Shown here: positions 29,413 through 38,284 of the stretch, piece by piece | How positions within the stretch are numbered: the first letter of the stretch is position 1 | Layout: every line of letters begins with the position of its first letter | Assembly (NCBI RefSeq): GCF_039542305.1 | Contig: NZ_BAABHW010000001.1 | Coordinates: forward strand, 930,001 to 994,000 | DNA length: 64,000 nucleotides | Direction of reading: 5' to 3' | DNA from: Roseibacterium beibuensis | GTDB lineage: Bacteria > Pseudomonadota > Alphaproteobacteria > Rhodobacterales > Rhodobacteraceae | Made by a program: the position numbers and the translations under genes | Notes under the pieces: model-generated | What the model was told of the DNA's origin: nothing | Database searches by the model: none | Seen by the model: the letters and a program-made list of their open reading frames with translations, nothing else

Positions 29413-30324
29413 ATGATCGACTTCATCCTGTGGGTGCTACAGAATATCGCTCTGGCGCCGTATCACCTGTTTCTCGCCATCACCAATCCCGCTGCATGGC
29501 TAGACTGGAGCAACCCGGAATCGCTGGTGCGGTTCATCTATTACGGTGGCTCGGTCGAGTTCTTCTTCGTCGTTTTCACAACCTTCCTCGTGATCACCGC
29601 GCTTGGCATGGCCTGGAAGCGCGAGATCCTCTGGGCCTGTGTGCGCGGGCTGGAATGGTTCGCCAACGGCATCGGGCGCATCGTGTCCTGGTCCGGCCTT
29701 CTGATGGTCTTGCAGCAGGTCATGATCGTGTTCCTGCAACGGATCTTCCGGGTGGCCGAGATCCAGCTCGGGCCGCTTGGCACCGCTTTCGTGCAGGATC
29801 TCAGCTGGTGGGGCGAAGAACTGAAGCTTTACAACGCGTTGGTCGTGACGCTCTGCGTGAGCTACACCTTCGTTCAGGGTGGCCATGTTCGGGTCGACCT
29901 CGTCTATTCGGCGGTCAAGTTCCGCACCAAGCGCATGATCGACATGGTCGGCAGCATCATCTTCATGATGCCCGCCATCGTTCTGACTTACCTGTACGCC
30001 TGGTTCTTCATGTGGCGGCACCTTGTCGTGCCGAACCCGTCGGCCTCGGCCGAACTGGACCGGATGCTGATGCAGGCGCGCGTCCTGCGCTGGAATGTCG
30101 AAACCATCGGCTTCAGCCCGAACGGGTTCAACGCCTACTTCCTGTTCAAGATCCTGCTCGTGGCCTACTGCGTGCTGGTCTTCCTGCATGCCATGTCCTT
30201 CTTCTGGCGCTCCTACCTCGAATGGCTCGAGGGTGAGGAGAGCGAGGGCAAATACCTCGACCGTGACGTCATGGGGGACGAGGCCGAGGACCTTGAACAC
30301 GCCATTCACTCGGGTTCGACCTGA
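29413..30324 (+). CDS. dctQ: TRAP transporter small permease (DctQ family)
   Basis: 303 residues from ATG 29413, following GGGGACCACCGC. Four to five membrane helices are visible (ILWVLQNIALAPYHLFLAI; FFFVVFTTFLVITALGM; MIDMVGSIIFMMPAIVLTYLYAWFF). It forms the membrane complex with DctM. At about 300 residues it is longer than the common 160-220, as in the large 2-oxoacid/chloroaromatic TRAP subgroup, and ends with an acidic cytoplasmic tail. A short hairpin (30340-30358) separates it from dctM. Confidence 0.9.
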   Translation: MIDFILWVLQNIALAPYHLFLAITNPAAWLDWSNPESLVRFIYYGGSVEFFFVVFTTFLVITALGMAWKREILWACVRGLEWFANGIGRIVSWSGLLMVLQQVMIVFLQRIFRVAEIQLGPLGTAFVQDLSWWGEELKLYNALVVTLCVSYTFVQGGHVRVDLVYSAVKFRTKRMIDMVGSIIFMMPAIVLTYLYAWFFMWRHLVVPNPSASAELDRMLMQARVLRWNVETIGFSPNGFNAYFLFKILLVAYCVLVFLHAMSFFWRSYLEWLEGEESEGKYLDRDVMGDEAEDLEHAIHSGST

Positions 30325-30380
30325 TCCGACATCATAAGACGCGGGCGCCAAGCCCGCGCAGCTAAGGGGACATCAGAGAG

Positions 30381-32732
30381 ATGCTTTTCGGTTTGGATGG
30401 GGTCGAGATCGGTCTGATCATCGTCTTCCTGACTCTCTTCGCGGGGATCATGACGGGCTTCCCGGTGGCATTCGCCATCGGCGGCGCCGGCGTCATTTCC
30501 TTCGGCATCATCGCAGCCCTCGACTCCGCAGGGCTGCTGATCCACCAGGCCATCGACACCGGATCGGCGGAGTATTCGGCCCTCGTGGCCGAGGGGGTGG
30601 CCCGAGATGCCATATCCGTCTTCCGATACCCGGACTTGCCAAGGATCGAGGAACACCTGTTCCCCGGCGGCTGGGAACAGGCGATGGACCGCAACATCTC
30701 GTTCATCGTGAACCGCATGAACGAGCGCGTGATCGCGGGCCAGTCCATCGAGACGCTGCTGGCGGTTCTGATGTTCGTGATGATGGGCATCACGCTGGAA
30801 CGCTCGAAGATCGCCGAGGACCTGCTGACCACCATGGCGCGCGTTTTCGGCCCGCTTCCGGGCGGCCTGGCCGTGTCCATCGTGCTGGTGGGCGCGTTCC
30901 TTGCCGCCTCGACCGGGATCGTCGGCGCAACCGTGGTGACCATGGGCCTGCTGGCCCTGCCGACCATGCTGCGCAACAACTACTCGCCCGAGCTTGCCAC
31001 GGGTGTGATCGCGGCCTCGGGGACGCTGGGGCAGATCATCCCGCCCTCGATCGTGATCGTTCTCCTGGGCACGCTGGTCGGTGACCTTTACGCCACCGGT
31101 CAGGAAATCCGCGCCCAGCTTGCGGGCTGTTCCGACGCGCTGACCTACCTTGGGGAGCCTGCGGTTCTGTCGGTCGGCACGCTGTTCCAGGCCGCGCTTT
31201 TGCCGGGCCTGTTCCTTGCCTTCCTCTACGGCGCCTATGCCTTCGGCTTCGCCCTGTTCCGCCCGGCCAGCGCGCCGCCGGTCCAGTTCGCCGCCAGCTC
31301 CGGTGAGCCGGTGACGCGCAACGAAGCGTTGACCTGGTATCTCTACGCGCCGGTGGGGCTGATCCTTGCCGTCGTCCTCGCGGCCTCGGCCGGGATCGTC
31401 GGCAGCCAGAGCGTGATCGTCTCGGATTATGCCGAGCAGGATCGCAACAACACGCTGCGCACGAATGTCTCGGAACAGTGCCAGATGGCGATGATCGAGC
31501 TGCACGGCCAAGAGGCGTGGGACGAGGCCGTCGCCGCACGCGAGGCCAGCGCCGCCGCCGGGACGAGCGATGGCCCGGTCGAACTGACCGAGGAAGAACT
31601 GGTCGAGGCCCGCGCCGCGGCGCTGGAAAACGCGCCGCCGATCGGGTCGGGCGTGGCCACGATCTTCATCCTGCTGGCGCTTGTGCTGATCATCGCCCGC
31701 GGCGTCTCGCCCTCGTCCAGCCCGACGCCGCTGCTGGTGGGCGGTGCCGGGGTGGTGCTTGCGCTCATGGCCGATATCGCCTTCATCGGGCCACTGACCG
31801 GGGCGGGGGCGACCTTCCTGATCCTCGCCATCCCGACGATCCTGACGCTCTACGGCTGCCGTATCGCGATGGGGCGGCTGGGGCAGAACGAGCTTCTGCG
31901 CGTGGTCTTCCCGCCGCTGGTGCTGATCGTGGCGGTGCTTGGCTCCATCCTGGGCGGCATCACCAACCCGACGCCGGCTGCGGCGCTTGGGGCGGCTGGC
32001 GCCATCATGCTGGCGGCCTACCGCAAGCTGAAGGAAGAGGACGGGTGGTCCAAGCTGATCATCTGGGCCTCCTTCGCGCTGGTCATCATGATCCTGATCG
32101 GGGTCAATTTCGACCTGCGCATCACGCGCGAGACTGTCCCGTTCGAGGATTGGTTGGCTTACATCATCGCGCAGGGTGCCTATCACTTCGCCTTCTTCGG
32201 CCTGCTCTACGCCTGCTGGGTCCTGTTCCGGATGAACATCCTGGGCCCGGTGGTGCGCGAGACGGCGAAGGTGACGTCGATGGTCTTCACCATCCTGATC
32301 GGCTCGCAGCTTCTGAACCTCGTGCTGATCTCCTTCGGGGGGGAGCATTACATCCAGCAGTTCCTGCGCGCCTTCGACAATGAATGGGCGGTGTTCCTGC
32401 TGGTGATGCTGATCCTGTTCATCCTCGGCTTCGTGCTCGACTTCCTCGAGATCATCTACATCGTGATCCCGATCGTCGGCCCCGTCATCTACGGGGGCAC
32501 GCTCGATCCGAAATGGGTGACGATCATGATCGCGGTGAACCTGCAGACGTCGTTCCTGACGCCGCCGTTCGGCTTCGCACTGTTCTACCTGCGGGGCGTG
32601 GCGCCGAAATCGGTGACCACCGGGCATATCTACCGCGGCGTGATCCCCTTCGTGGGCATCCAGGTTCTGGGTCTGGTCCTGCTGTGGTTGTTCCCGGGAA
32701 TCGTGACGATCATCCCGGACCTGCTGCCGTAA
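30381..32732 (+). CDS. dctM: TRAP transporter large permease (DctM family), extended form
   Basis: 783 residues, against about 430 for ordinary DctM. The translocation core motifs are present (GAFLAASTGIVGATVVTMGL; GTLGQIIPPSIVIVLLG; NLQTSFLTPPFGFALFYLRG). Two soluble insertions break the helices: about residues 56-122 and about 341-420, the second acidic and Ala-rich with two Glu runs (ELTEEELVEAR). Extra helices follow. RBS AAGGGGA lies ten bases before ATG. It should be the Na+-coupled channel for the DctP substrate. A terminator follows. Confidence 0.92.
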   Translation: MLFGLDGVEIGLIIVFLTLFAGIMTGFPVAFAIGGAGVISFGIIAALDSAGLLIHQAIDTGSAEYSALVAEGVARDAISVFRYPDLPRIEEHLFPGGWEQAMDRNISFIVNRMNERVIAGQSIETLLAVLMFVMMGITLERSKIAEDLLTTMARVFGPLPGGLAVSIVLVGAFLAASTGIVGATVVTMGLLALPTMLRNNYSPELATGVIAASGTLGQIIPPSIVIVLLGTLVGDLYATGQEIRAQLAGCSDALTYLGEPAVLSVGTLFQAALLPGLFLAFLYGAYAFGFALFRPASAPPVQFAASSGEPVTRNEALTWYLYAPVGLILAVVLAASAGIVGSQSVIVSDYAEQDRNNTLRTNVSEQCQMAMIELHGQEAWDEAVAAREASAAAGTSDGPVELTEEELVEARAAALENAPPIGSGVATIFILLALVLIIARGVSPSSSPTPLLVGGAGVVLALMADIAFIGPLTGAGATFLILAIPTILTLYGCRIAMGRLGQNELLRVVFPPLVLIVAVLGSILGGITNPTPAAALGAAGAIMLAAYRKLKEEDGWSKLIIWASFALVIMILIGVNFDLRITRETVPFEDWLAYIIAQGAYHFAFFGLLYACWVLFRMNILGPVVRETAKVTSMVFTILIGSQLLNLVLISFGGEHYIQQFLRAFDNEWAVFLLVMLILFILGFVLDFLEIIYIVIPIVGPVIYGGTLDPKWVTIMIAVNLQTSFLTPPFGFALFYLRGVAPKSVTTGHIYRGVIPFVGIQVLGLVLLWLFPGIVTIIPDLLP

Positions 32733-32760
32733 CCGGCATTGCGCCGAGTGAAATCAAGAA

Positions 32761-32785
32761 GGGGGCCGCGCGGCCCCCTTTTTCG
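32761..32785 (+). terminator. Intrinsic terminator of the TRAP operon
   Basis: GGGGGCCGCGCGGCCCCC (18 bases, self-complementary) followed by TTTTT, 28 bases after the dctM stop. It could also work on the convergent bpt transcript. Confidence 0.85.
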
Positions 32786-32812
32786 TGTCGCGGATCCGTC
32801 GGGGTTGGCGTG

Positions 32813-33631
32813 TCAGTCCTCGCCGCGCAGGTCGGGCAGGTTGATCTGCGCCACCTGCTGCGCGATCGGGTCGATCGACAGGGGATGCGTCTGGTTGGAA
32901 TAGTCTTCCGGGTCGCCAAGCGGTTGCCAGCCGCCGTCGACATAGACCTCCAGCCCCGAGAACAGGGCCTTGTAGCCCATCTTGGCCGACCCGGGCACCC
33001 AGTAGCCGAGATAAACAAAGGGCAGTCCGACCTCGCGGGCAAGCGCCACGTGGTCGAGGATCACGTAAGTGCCGAGCGAGTCCTTCATCCGGTCGGGATC
33101 GAAGAAGGAATAGACCAGGCTCAACCCGTCATCGAGGATATCGGTGAGGCACACGGCGATCAGGGCATCGTCCGTACTGTCGCGGTATTCCACGACCCGC
33201 GTCTTGACCGGCGTTTCCTCGATCATGGCGGCGAATTCGAACACGTCCATATCCGCCATGCCGCCATCGGCATGGCGCGCATCCAGGTAGCGCCGGAAGA
33301 GCGCGTATTGCTCCTCGGTCGCCCAGGCCGAGCGCGCGGTGCGCTCGATCGTGACGTTGCGCCGGGTCACCCGGCGCTGGCCGCGCGATGGCTCGAACTC
33401 CGACACCTTGATCCGGGCCGACAGGCAAGCTGCGCAGTCAGTGCAGGACGGGCGGTAAAGGACATTCTGCGACCGGCGAAAGCCCTGCTTGGACAGCGCA
33501 TTGTTCAGCGTCTCGGCCTGGTCGCCCTGCAACGCGGTAAACAGCTTCCGCTCGCGCCGCCCGTCGAGATACGGGCAGCTTTGCGGAGCCGTCACATAGA
33601 ATTGCGGCGCTATGGGCAGAGTGTGGCGCAT
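32813..33631 (-). CDS. bpt: Aspartate/glutamate leucyltransferase (Bpt)
   Basis: 272 residues, the standard length. It transfers leucine from Leu-tRNA to proteins with N-terminal Asp or Glu, marking them for ClpAP through the N-degron pathway. Recognised by the Cys motif CPYLDGRRERKLF with SCTDCAACLSARI (four conserved Cys), the block VYSFFDPDRMKDSLGTYVILDHVALA and YLGYWVPGSAKMGYKA. It is convergent with dctM. Confidence 0.95.
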   Translation of the reverse strand: MRHTLPIAPQFYVTAPQSCPYLDGRRERKLFTALQGDQAETLNNALSKQGFRRSQNVLYRPSCTDCAACLSARIKVSEFEPSRGQRRVTRRNVTIERTARSAWATEEQYALFRRYLDARHADGGMADMDVFEFAAMIEETPVKTRVVEYRDSTDDALIAVCLTDILDDGLSLVYSFFDPDRMKDSLGTYVILDHVALAREVGLPFVYLGYWVPGSAKMGYKALFSGLEVYVDGGWQPLGDPEDYSNQTHPLSIDPIAQQVAQINLPDLRGED

Positions 33632-33716
33632 ACCGTCCTAGAAAATGATCCCCGCGCCAAACTGCAACAGGGGCGTGGCGCGGGGCAACAGTTTTTCTAG
33701 GAAATGGATTTGCGCC

Positions 33717-34169
33717 TTACTGCGGCCGGTTGAGCGCCGCAGTCCCGAGGATCAGGTCGTGCAGCCCTTGGTGACGTTGCGACAGCGCGATCGCGCCGAC
33801 CGAGACAAGTTGCAGGATCATCGAGGCCGAGAGGAACAGGTAGAGGCCCGTATGGGCCGCGGCCTCCCCCGTGCTGAGCACATGGCCCGTCCGTCCGCGC
33901 AGTTGCAGGTTCATCAATCGCATGCCGAGGGTGGCGGACCATGTCGCCACCGATCCCCAGCGATAAAGAAACGCGACGGTCACATAGACGACTGGCCAGA
34001 TCCAGAGCAGCGCCGTGAGGGTGATGACGCCCAGAACCAGGGTGATCAGCGTCACGATCAGCACGTCGATGACCCAGGCGAACAGGCGTTTCGCCGGGAC
34101 GCCGTCGTAATAGGCATGGTCATAGTCGGGGTCGGGCAGGGCGGAGTTGTAGGTCATGGCATGGGACAT
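33717..34169 (-). CDS. RDD family membrane protein
   Basis: 150 residues from ATG 34169 (start MSHAMTYNSALP). The open frame extends further but overlaps the DUF2852 gene out of frame and is not credible. Typical RDD features are the N-terminal Arg-x-x-Ala...Asp motif KRLFAWVIDVLIVTLI, three membrane helices, and the QGLHDLILGTAAL C-terminus. Function of RDD proteins is unclear; ion exchange or membrane remodelling has been proposed for the family. It follows DUF2852 in the same direction. Confidence 0.88.
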   Translation of the reverse strand: MSHAMTYNSALPDPDYDHAYYDGVPAKRLFAWVIDVLIVTLITLVLGVITLTALLWIWPVVYVTVAFLYRWGSVATWSATLGMRLMNLQLRGRTGHVLSTGEAAAHTGLYLFLSASMILQLVSVGAIALSQRHQGLHDLILGTAALNRPQ

Positions 34170-34294
34170 GGCGGGTCCAGGCAGATTCGAAAAGAGGGGG
34201 AAACCGAATATGCCGCGCCCCCTCGGGAACATCCGGGACAGAGGGGGCGCGGCGGGGCCGGGCAGGGGAAGGGCCCGACCGGGGGGATGGCTGA

Positions 34295-34732
34295 TCAGGC
34301 CTCGACGCTGTCGTCGGTCTTGGCCGTCTTGGCGCGCTCGTCCATGAACTCGTCGAACTCGGCCTTGTCCTTGGCGTCGCGCAGGCGCTGCAGGAAGGAT
34401 TCGAAGGCCTCCTGCTCTTCCTCGAGGCGGCGCAGCGTGTCGGCCTTGTAGGCGTCGAAGGCGCTGTTGCCCGAGCTTTTGAACGCGTGGCGCGTCATGG
34501 CGTGGCGGCGGGATTTGCAGGATGCGTTGAACATGCGTTTGCTCCAGATCATGTAGGCAAGAAGGGCGAGTCCGATGGGCCAGAAGAGGATGAACCCAAG
34601 CACCATGGCGGCGATCCAGGCGCCCTTTCCGCGGGCGTCCAGCCACTCTTCGGCGCGGGAAAACCAGCCCTTCGCCTCTTGCGCCATGGGGCTGGCGGCC
34701 GGGGCGGGGGCGTTGGGTGCAGGTGCGGTCAT
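34295..34732 (-). CDS. DUF2852 family membrane protein
   Basis: 145 residues from ATG 34732, with GGGAGA six bases upstream; the longer frame begins in the AT-rich control region. Family features are one membrane hairpin (WIAAMVLGFILFWPIGLALLAYMIW), a Lys/Arg-rich segment (SKRMFNASCKSRRHAM), and a charged coiled-coil C-terminus (LEEEQEAFESFLQRLRDAKDKAEFDEFMDERAK). The function is unknown. An AT-rich control region with a 16-base palindrome is upstream. Confidence 0.85.
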   Translation of the reverse strand: MTAPAPNAPAPAASPMAQEAKGWFSRAEEWLDARGKGAWIAAMVLGFILFWPIGLALLAYMIWSKRMFNASCKSRRHAMTRHAFKSSGNSAFDAYKADTLRRLEEEQEAFESFLQRLRDAKDKAEFDEFMDERAKTAKTDDSVEA

Positions 34733-34771
34733 GTGAAGTCTCCCGTTTCGATGGCAAATGTTAATGTTAAT

Positions 34772-34787
34772 CACATTTACAAATGTG
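34772..34787. promoter_or_regulatory. 16-base palindrome upstream of the DUF2852 gene
   Basis: CACATTT-AC-AAATGTG has perfect 7-base arms, 40 bases upstream of the start. It sits in an AT-rich patch with a direct TGTTAA repeat. It looks like an operator; the regulator is unknown. Confidence 0.4.
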
Positions 34788-34889
34788 GGGGATGCAGGCT
34801 TTCCTCGCAAGGGGAGAAAGTTAATCTTTTTCACATATCGCGTATCGCGTTGAAATTATGTAGAGTTTTTTGAAATCCCGGCGGTCGTC

Positions 34890-35035
34890 CGGCCAAAAGA
34901 AAACCCTGCCGAAGCAGGGTTCAAAGTGGTCGTGTCTTACGAGGGTGTCCGCAGCCCGGTGCCTAAGACGTGAGGTGCACCAATATTCCTGTTGTCGACA
35001 CCGGGCTCAACTTGCGGACAAGTCTTGGGATGTCA
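34890..35035 (-). ncRNA. Candidate structured small RNA with own promoter-like -35 and terminator
   Basis: On the minus strand, TTGACC (35064-35069) lies after the mmsB stop and could be a -35 element; the -10 (ACACTC, 35041-35046) is weak. The transcript would contain two stacked perfect stems: TGTCCGC (35014-35020) with GCGGACA (34946-34952), and AGCCCGGTG (34999-35007) with CACCGGGCT (34953-34961). A 6-base bulge lies on one side and a 37-base apical loop on top. It ends in a UUCG-loop terminator at 34902-34921. No start codon with a ribosome site is inside. The flanks resemble the GTTCGCAAG and GCCTGCGGC parts of 6S RNA, but the apical part is short, so the identity is open. Confidence 0.55.
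34893..34921 (-). terminator. UUCG-loop intrinsic terminator
   Basis: On the minus strand AACCCTGC-TTCG-GCAGGGTT is a perfect 8-bp stem with a stable tetraloop, followed by TTCTTTT. It ends the candidate small RNA or the mmsB transcript. Confidence 0.88.
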
Positions 35036-35092
35036 AAGGTGAGTGTGCCACATTTTCGCAACAGGTCAAGAAAAACCTTTATTTGTGGCTTT

Positions 35093-35968
35093 TCAGGTGC
35101 TTCGCCCCCGTTTCTCGAAGCGTGGCAGCATCGCGGAGAAGTCGCGGCCCGCGCCATCCTCCGACTCGACGAATTGCGCGTAGAGCGCCGAGGCCAGCGC
35201 CCCCATGGGCGTGTCGGCATCGGCGGCCTCGGCAGCCGACTGGCTCAGGCGCAGGTCCTTCAGCATCAGGTCGGCGGCAAAGCCGGGATTGTAGTCGTTG
35301 TCCGCCGGGCTGGTGGGGCCGACGCCGGGGGCAGGGCAGTAGGTGTTCATCGACCAGCTTTGCCCCGAGGAGGTCGAGACCACGTCGAACATCGCCTGCC
35401 GGTCGAGGCCCAGCTTGTCGGCCAGTGCAAAGGCCTCGCAGGTGGCGATCATTGTCACGCCCAGGATCATGTTGTTGCAGATCTTGGCGGCTTGTCCGTT
35501 ACCCGCCGGCCCGCAATGGACGGCTTTCTGCCCCATCACGTCGAAAAGCGGCTTGGCGGTGGCAAAGGCCGCATCCTCGCCCCCCACCATGAAGGTCAGC
35601 GTGCCCGCGGCAGCCCCGCCAACCCCGCCCGAGACCGGCGCGTCGAGGAACCCAAGCCCCTTTTCGGCGGCCATCGCCGCCGCGTCGCGGGCCGAGGCCA
35701 CGTCAACCGTTGAGCAATCGAGCAGGATCGCGCCCGGCTCCATCGCGGGCAGAACCTCCTCGGCGACGGCGCGCAGGATGGTTCCGTTGGGCAGCATGGT
35801 GATGACCACCTCGGCCCCTTTCGCCGCCTCGGCGGCGCTGGCGGCCATGCTCACGCCGCCGGGGGCAGGGGCCGCAAGGTCGAACCCCGTCACCTCATGC
35901 CCCGCCGCGACGAGGTTCGCCGCCATGGGGGCGCCCATGTTGCCCAGTCCGATGAATCCGATCTTCAT
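35093..35968 (-). CDS. mmsB: 3-hydroxyisobutyrate dehydrogenase
   Basis: 291 residues from ATG 35968, preceded by GGGAGGGAGAGGC. It oxidises 3-hydroxyisobutyrate to methylmalonate semialdehyde with NAD+ in valine breakdown. Features are the Rossmann motif MKIGFIGLGNMGAPMAANL, the substrate motif DAPVSGGVGGAAAGTLTFMVGG, the catalytic Lys in GNGQAAKICNNMILG, and the C-terminal LMLKDLRLS. It is the third gene of an operon with the hydrolase and acyl-CoA dehydrogenase. Confidence 0.95.
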   Translation of the reverse strand: MKIGFIGLGNMGAPMAANLVAAGHEVTGFDLAAPAPGGVSMAASAAEAAKGAEVVITMLPNGTILRAVAEEVLPAMEPGAILLDCSTVDVASARDAAAMAAEKGLGFLDAPVSGGVGGAAAGTLTFMVGGEDAAFATAKPLFDVMGQKAVHCGPAGNGQAAKICNNMILGVTMIATCEAFALADKLGLDRQAMFDVVSTSSGQSWSMNTYCPAPGVGPTSPADNDYNPGFAADLMLKDLRLSQSAAEAADADTPMGALASALYAQFVESEDGAGRDFSAMLPRFEKRGRST

Positions 35969-36005
35969 GCCTCTCCCTCCCATTTCGGCGTATTCGCCGG
36001 TCGTG

Positions 36006-37040
36006 TCAGAGTTTCAACCCCTCGCCCCCGAGCGGCAGCAGCATGCGCGAGACCTCGGCCGGGCCGGGTGCCTCCGGTGCATCGTGCTTCCATGTCGGGG
36101 TGCGGTCCTTGTCGATGATCGCGGCGCGGATGCCTTCGAGGAAATCGCCGTCCTCCATCGCGCGGTAGGTGTAGCGGTATTCCTGCTCCAGCGCGGCCTC
36201 GATCGAGTCGCGCAGCCGCACGCGGTGGATGATCTCGACCGCGCAGGCCATGGCCAGCGGCGAATTGCGCCCGATGGCCTTCATCGCCTTGTCGCGCACG
36301 GCCCCGTCATGGTGGTTCAGATCCACGAGGATATCGCGCAGGGTCTCGCCCGAAAACAGCCGGTCGATCTGGGCCTGTGCCTCTTTCAGCGGGCTGTCCG
36401 GGGCGGTCTCGGCGGCGCGGTCCACCGCCTCCCAATCGCCGATCTCGCACAGCTCCGCGATCAGGTCGGGCCAGCGGTCGCGCGGGATGTAGTAGTCGGC
36501 AAACTCGGCATGGATCGCGTCGCCCGGTCCCATCCGGTCGCAGGTCACGCCGAGGTATTCGCCCAGCCGCCCCGGCGCGCGGGCCAGCAAAAGCGAGCCC
36601 CCCACATCGGGGATCAGGCCGATCCCGGCCTCGGGCATGGCGATCTGGCTGCTCTCGCAGACCACCCGGTGCGACCCGTGACAGCCGACGCCGACCCCGC
36701 CGCCCATCGTGAAGCCCTGCATCAGGCTGATCACGGGCTTGGGGAAATTGAACAGCTTGGCGTTCATCCGGTACTCGTCGGCCCAGAAGCGACGTCCATA
36801 GGCGAAATCGCCCGCCGTGCCGGTGGCATACAGCTCCGCGATATCGCCGCCTGCGCAGAACGCCTTGTCGCCCGCGGCGTCGATCACCAGCAGCGCGACA
36901 GCGTCATCGCCGGTCCATTCATCCAGCGCGGCCTCGATCCGCAGGCACATGTCCCAGCTCAGCGCGTTCAGCGCGTCGGGCCGATTGAGGGTGATGCGCC
37001 CCGCGCGGCCCACGATCCGGATGTCGATGTCGTCACTCAT
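36006..37040 (-). CDS. 3-hydroxyisobutyryl-CoA hydrolase (crotonase fold)
   Basis: 344 residues from ATG 37040. It should free 3-hydroxyisobutyrate from its CoA ester, the step before MmsB. The crotonase oxyanion segments are AFCAGGDIAELYATG and QGFTMGGGVGVGCHGSHRVVCE; PEAGIGLIPDVGGS carries the catalytic Glu and Asp of the HIBCH group. The length, above the 260 of simple enoyl-CoA hydratases, supports HIBCH. It lies 37 bases upstream of mmsB. Confidence 0.92.
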   Translation of the reverse strand: MSDDIDIRIVGRAGRITLNRPDALNALSWDMCLRIEAALDEWTGDDAVALLVIDAAGDKAFCAGGDIAELYATGTAGDFAYGRRFWADEYRMNAKLFNFPKPVISLMQGFTMGGGVGVGCHGSHRVVCESSQIAMPEAGIGLIPDVGGSLLLARAPGRLGEYLGVTCDRMGPGDAIHAEFADYYIPRDRWPDLIAELCEIGDWEAVDRAAETAPDSPLKEAQAQIDRLFSGETLRDILVDLNHHDGAVRDKAMKAIGRNSPLAMACAVEIIHRVRLRDSIEAALEQEYRYTYRAMEDGDFLEGIRAAIIDKDRTPTWKHDAPEAPGPAEVSRMLLPLGGEGLKL

Positions 37041-37109
37041 CGTCACGATCACCCCTTTCCTCACTCTTCACAGATGCCCAGCGACGGTCCGCCGAGGCGC
37101 GCCCGAAAC

Positions 37110-38255
37110 TCAGCCGCGCTCGGCCAGCATCTGGCGCGCCACGATCAGGCGCATGATCTCGTTGGTGCCTTCCAGGATCTGGTGCACCCGCAAATCGCGG
37201 ACGATCTTCTCGATCCCGTAATCGGCAAGATAGCCGTAGCCGCCATGCAGTTGCAGGCATTGATCGGCGACGCGGCTGCCCACCTCGGTGACGTGTTTCT
37301 TGGCCATGGCGCAGAACTTGGTGGCGTCGGGGTGGTTTTCGTCCAGCTTCCACGCCGCCTGCCGCAGGAAGGTGCGCGCGGCCTGCAACTCGATCTCCAT
37401 CTCGGCCAGCCGGAACTGCAAGGCCTGGAACTGGTCGATGGGTTTGCCGAAGGCCTTGCGCTCGCCCATATAGGTCAGCGTCGCGTCCAGCGCCGCCTGC
37501 GCGGCCCCCAGCGAACAGGCCGCGATGTTCAGCCGCCCGCCATCCAGCCCCGCCATGGCATAGCGAAAGCCCTTGCCTTCCTCGCCCAGCAGGTTCCCGG
37601 CGGGCACCTTGCAATCGTCGAACTGCACCTGCCGCGTGGGTTGGCTGCGCCAGCCCATCTTGTCCTCCAGCCCGCCGAAGGACAGCCCCTCGGCCCCGTC
37701 ATCGACGATGATCGACGAGATGCCGCGCGGCCCGTCCTCGCCGGTGCGGGCCATGACGATATAGGCATCCGAATAGCCGCCGCCCGAGATGAAGGCCTTG
37801 GTGCCGTTCATCACGTAGCCCTCGTTCGTGCGCTCGGCGCGCGTCTTCAGCGCCGCCGCGTCCGAGCCCGAGCCCGGTTCGGTCAGGCAGTAGGAGAAGA
37901 ACGTCTCCATCGTCAGCGCGCGGGGCAGGTAGCGGTCGCGCAACTCCGCGCTGGCGTAATTGTCCAGCATCTTGGCGCACATGTTGTGGATCGACAAAAA
38001 TGCCGCGACCGAGGCGCAGGACTGGCTGAGCGCCTCGAACACCAGCGTGGCGTCCAGCCGGCTGAGGCCCGAACCGCCATTCTCTTCCGAGACGTAGAGG
38101 CCGCCGAAGCCAAGCTCGGCCAGCTTGGGCCACAGGTCTTTCGGGATCGTCCCCTCGCGTTCCCAGGCCTGCGCATGGGGCGCGATCTCGGCCTCGCCAA
38201 AGGCCGTGGCCATGTCGAAAATGGCTTCTTGTTCCTCGCTGAGTGCGAAATCCAT
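37110..38255 (-). CDS. Acyl-CoA dehydrogenase, probably isobutyryl-CoA dehydrogenase
   Basis: 381 residues from ATG 38255 (MDFALSEEQEAIFDMA). Flavoenzyme with CLTEPGSGSDAAALKTRAE, FISGGGYSDAYIVMART, and the C-terminal catalytic region LQLHGGYGYLADYGIEKIVRDLRVHQILEGTNEIMR (Glu in EGTNE is the general base position). Its place at the head of an operon with HIBCH and MmsB points to isobutyryl-CoA as substrate; other short-chain acyl-CoAs remain possible. A palindromic operator is 30 bases upstream. Confidence 0.92.
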   Translation of the reverse strand: MDFALSEEQEAIFDMATAFGEAEIAPHAQAWEREGTIPKDLWPKLAELGFGGLYVSEENGGSGLSRLDATLVFEALSQSCASVAAFLSIHNMCAKMLDNYASAELRDRYLPRALTMETFFSYCLTEPGSGSDAAALKTRAERTNEGYVMNGTKAFISGGGYSDAYIVMARTGEDGPRGISSIIVDDGAEGLSFGGLEDKMGWRSQPTRQVQFDDCKVPAGNLLGEEGKGFRYAMAGLDGGRLNIAACSLGAAQAALDATLTYMGERKAFGKPIDQFQALQFRLAEMEIELQAARTFLRQAAWKLDENHPDATKFCAMAKKHVTEVGSRVADQCLQLHGGYGYLADYGIEKIVRDLRVHQILEGTNEIMRLIVARQMLAERG

Positions 38256-38284
38256 GGCAGACCCTCCCTTACCGTCCATGCGTA

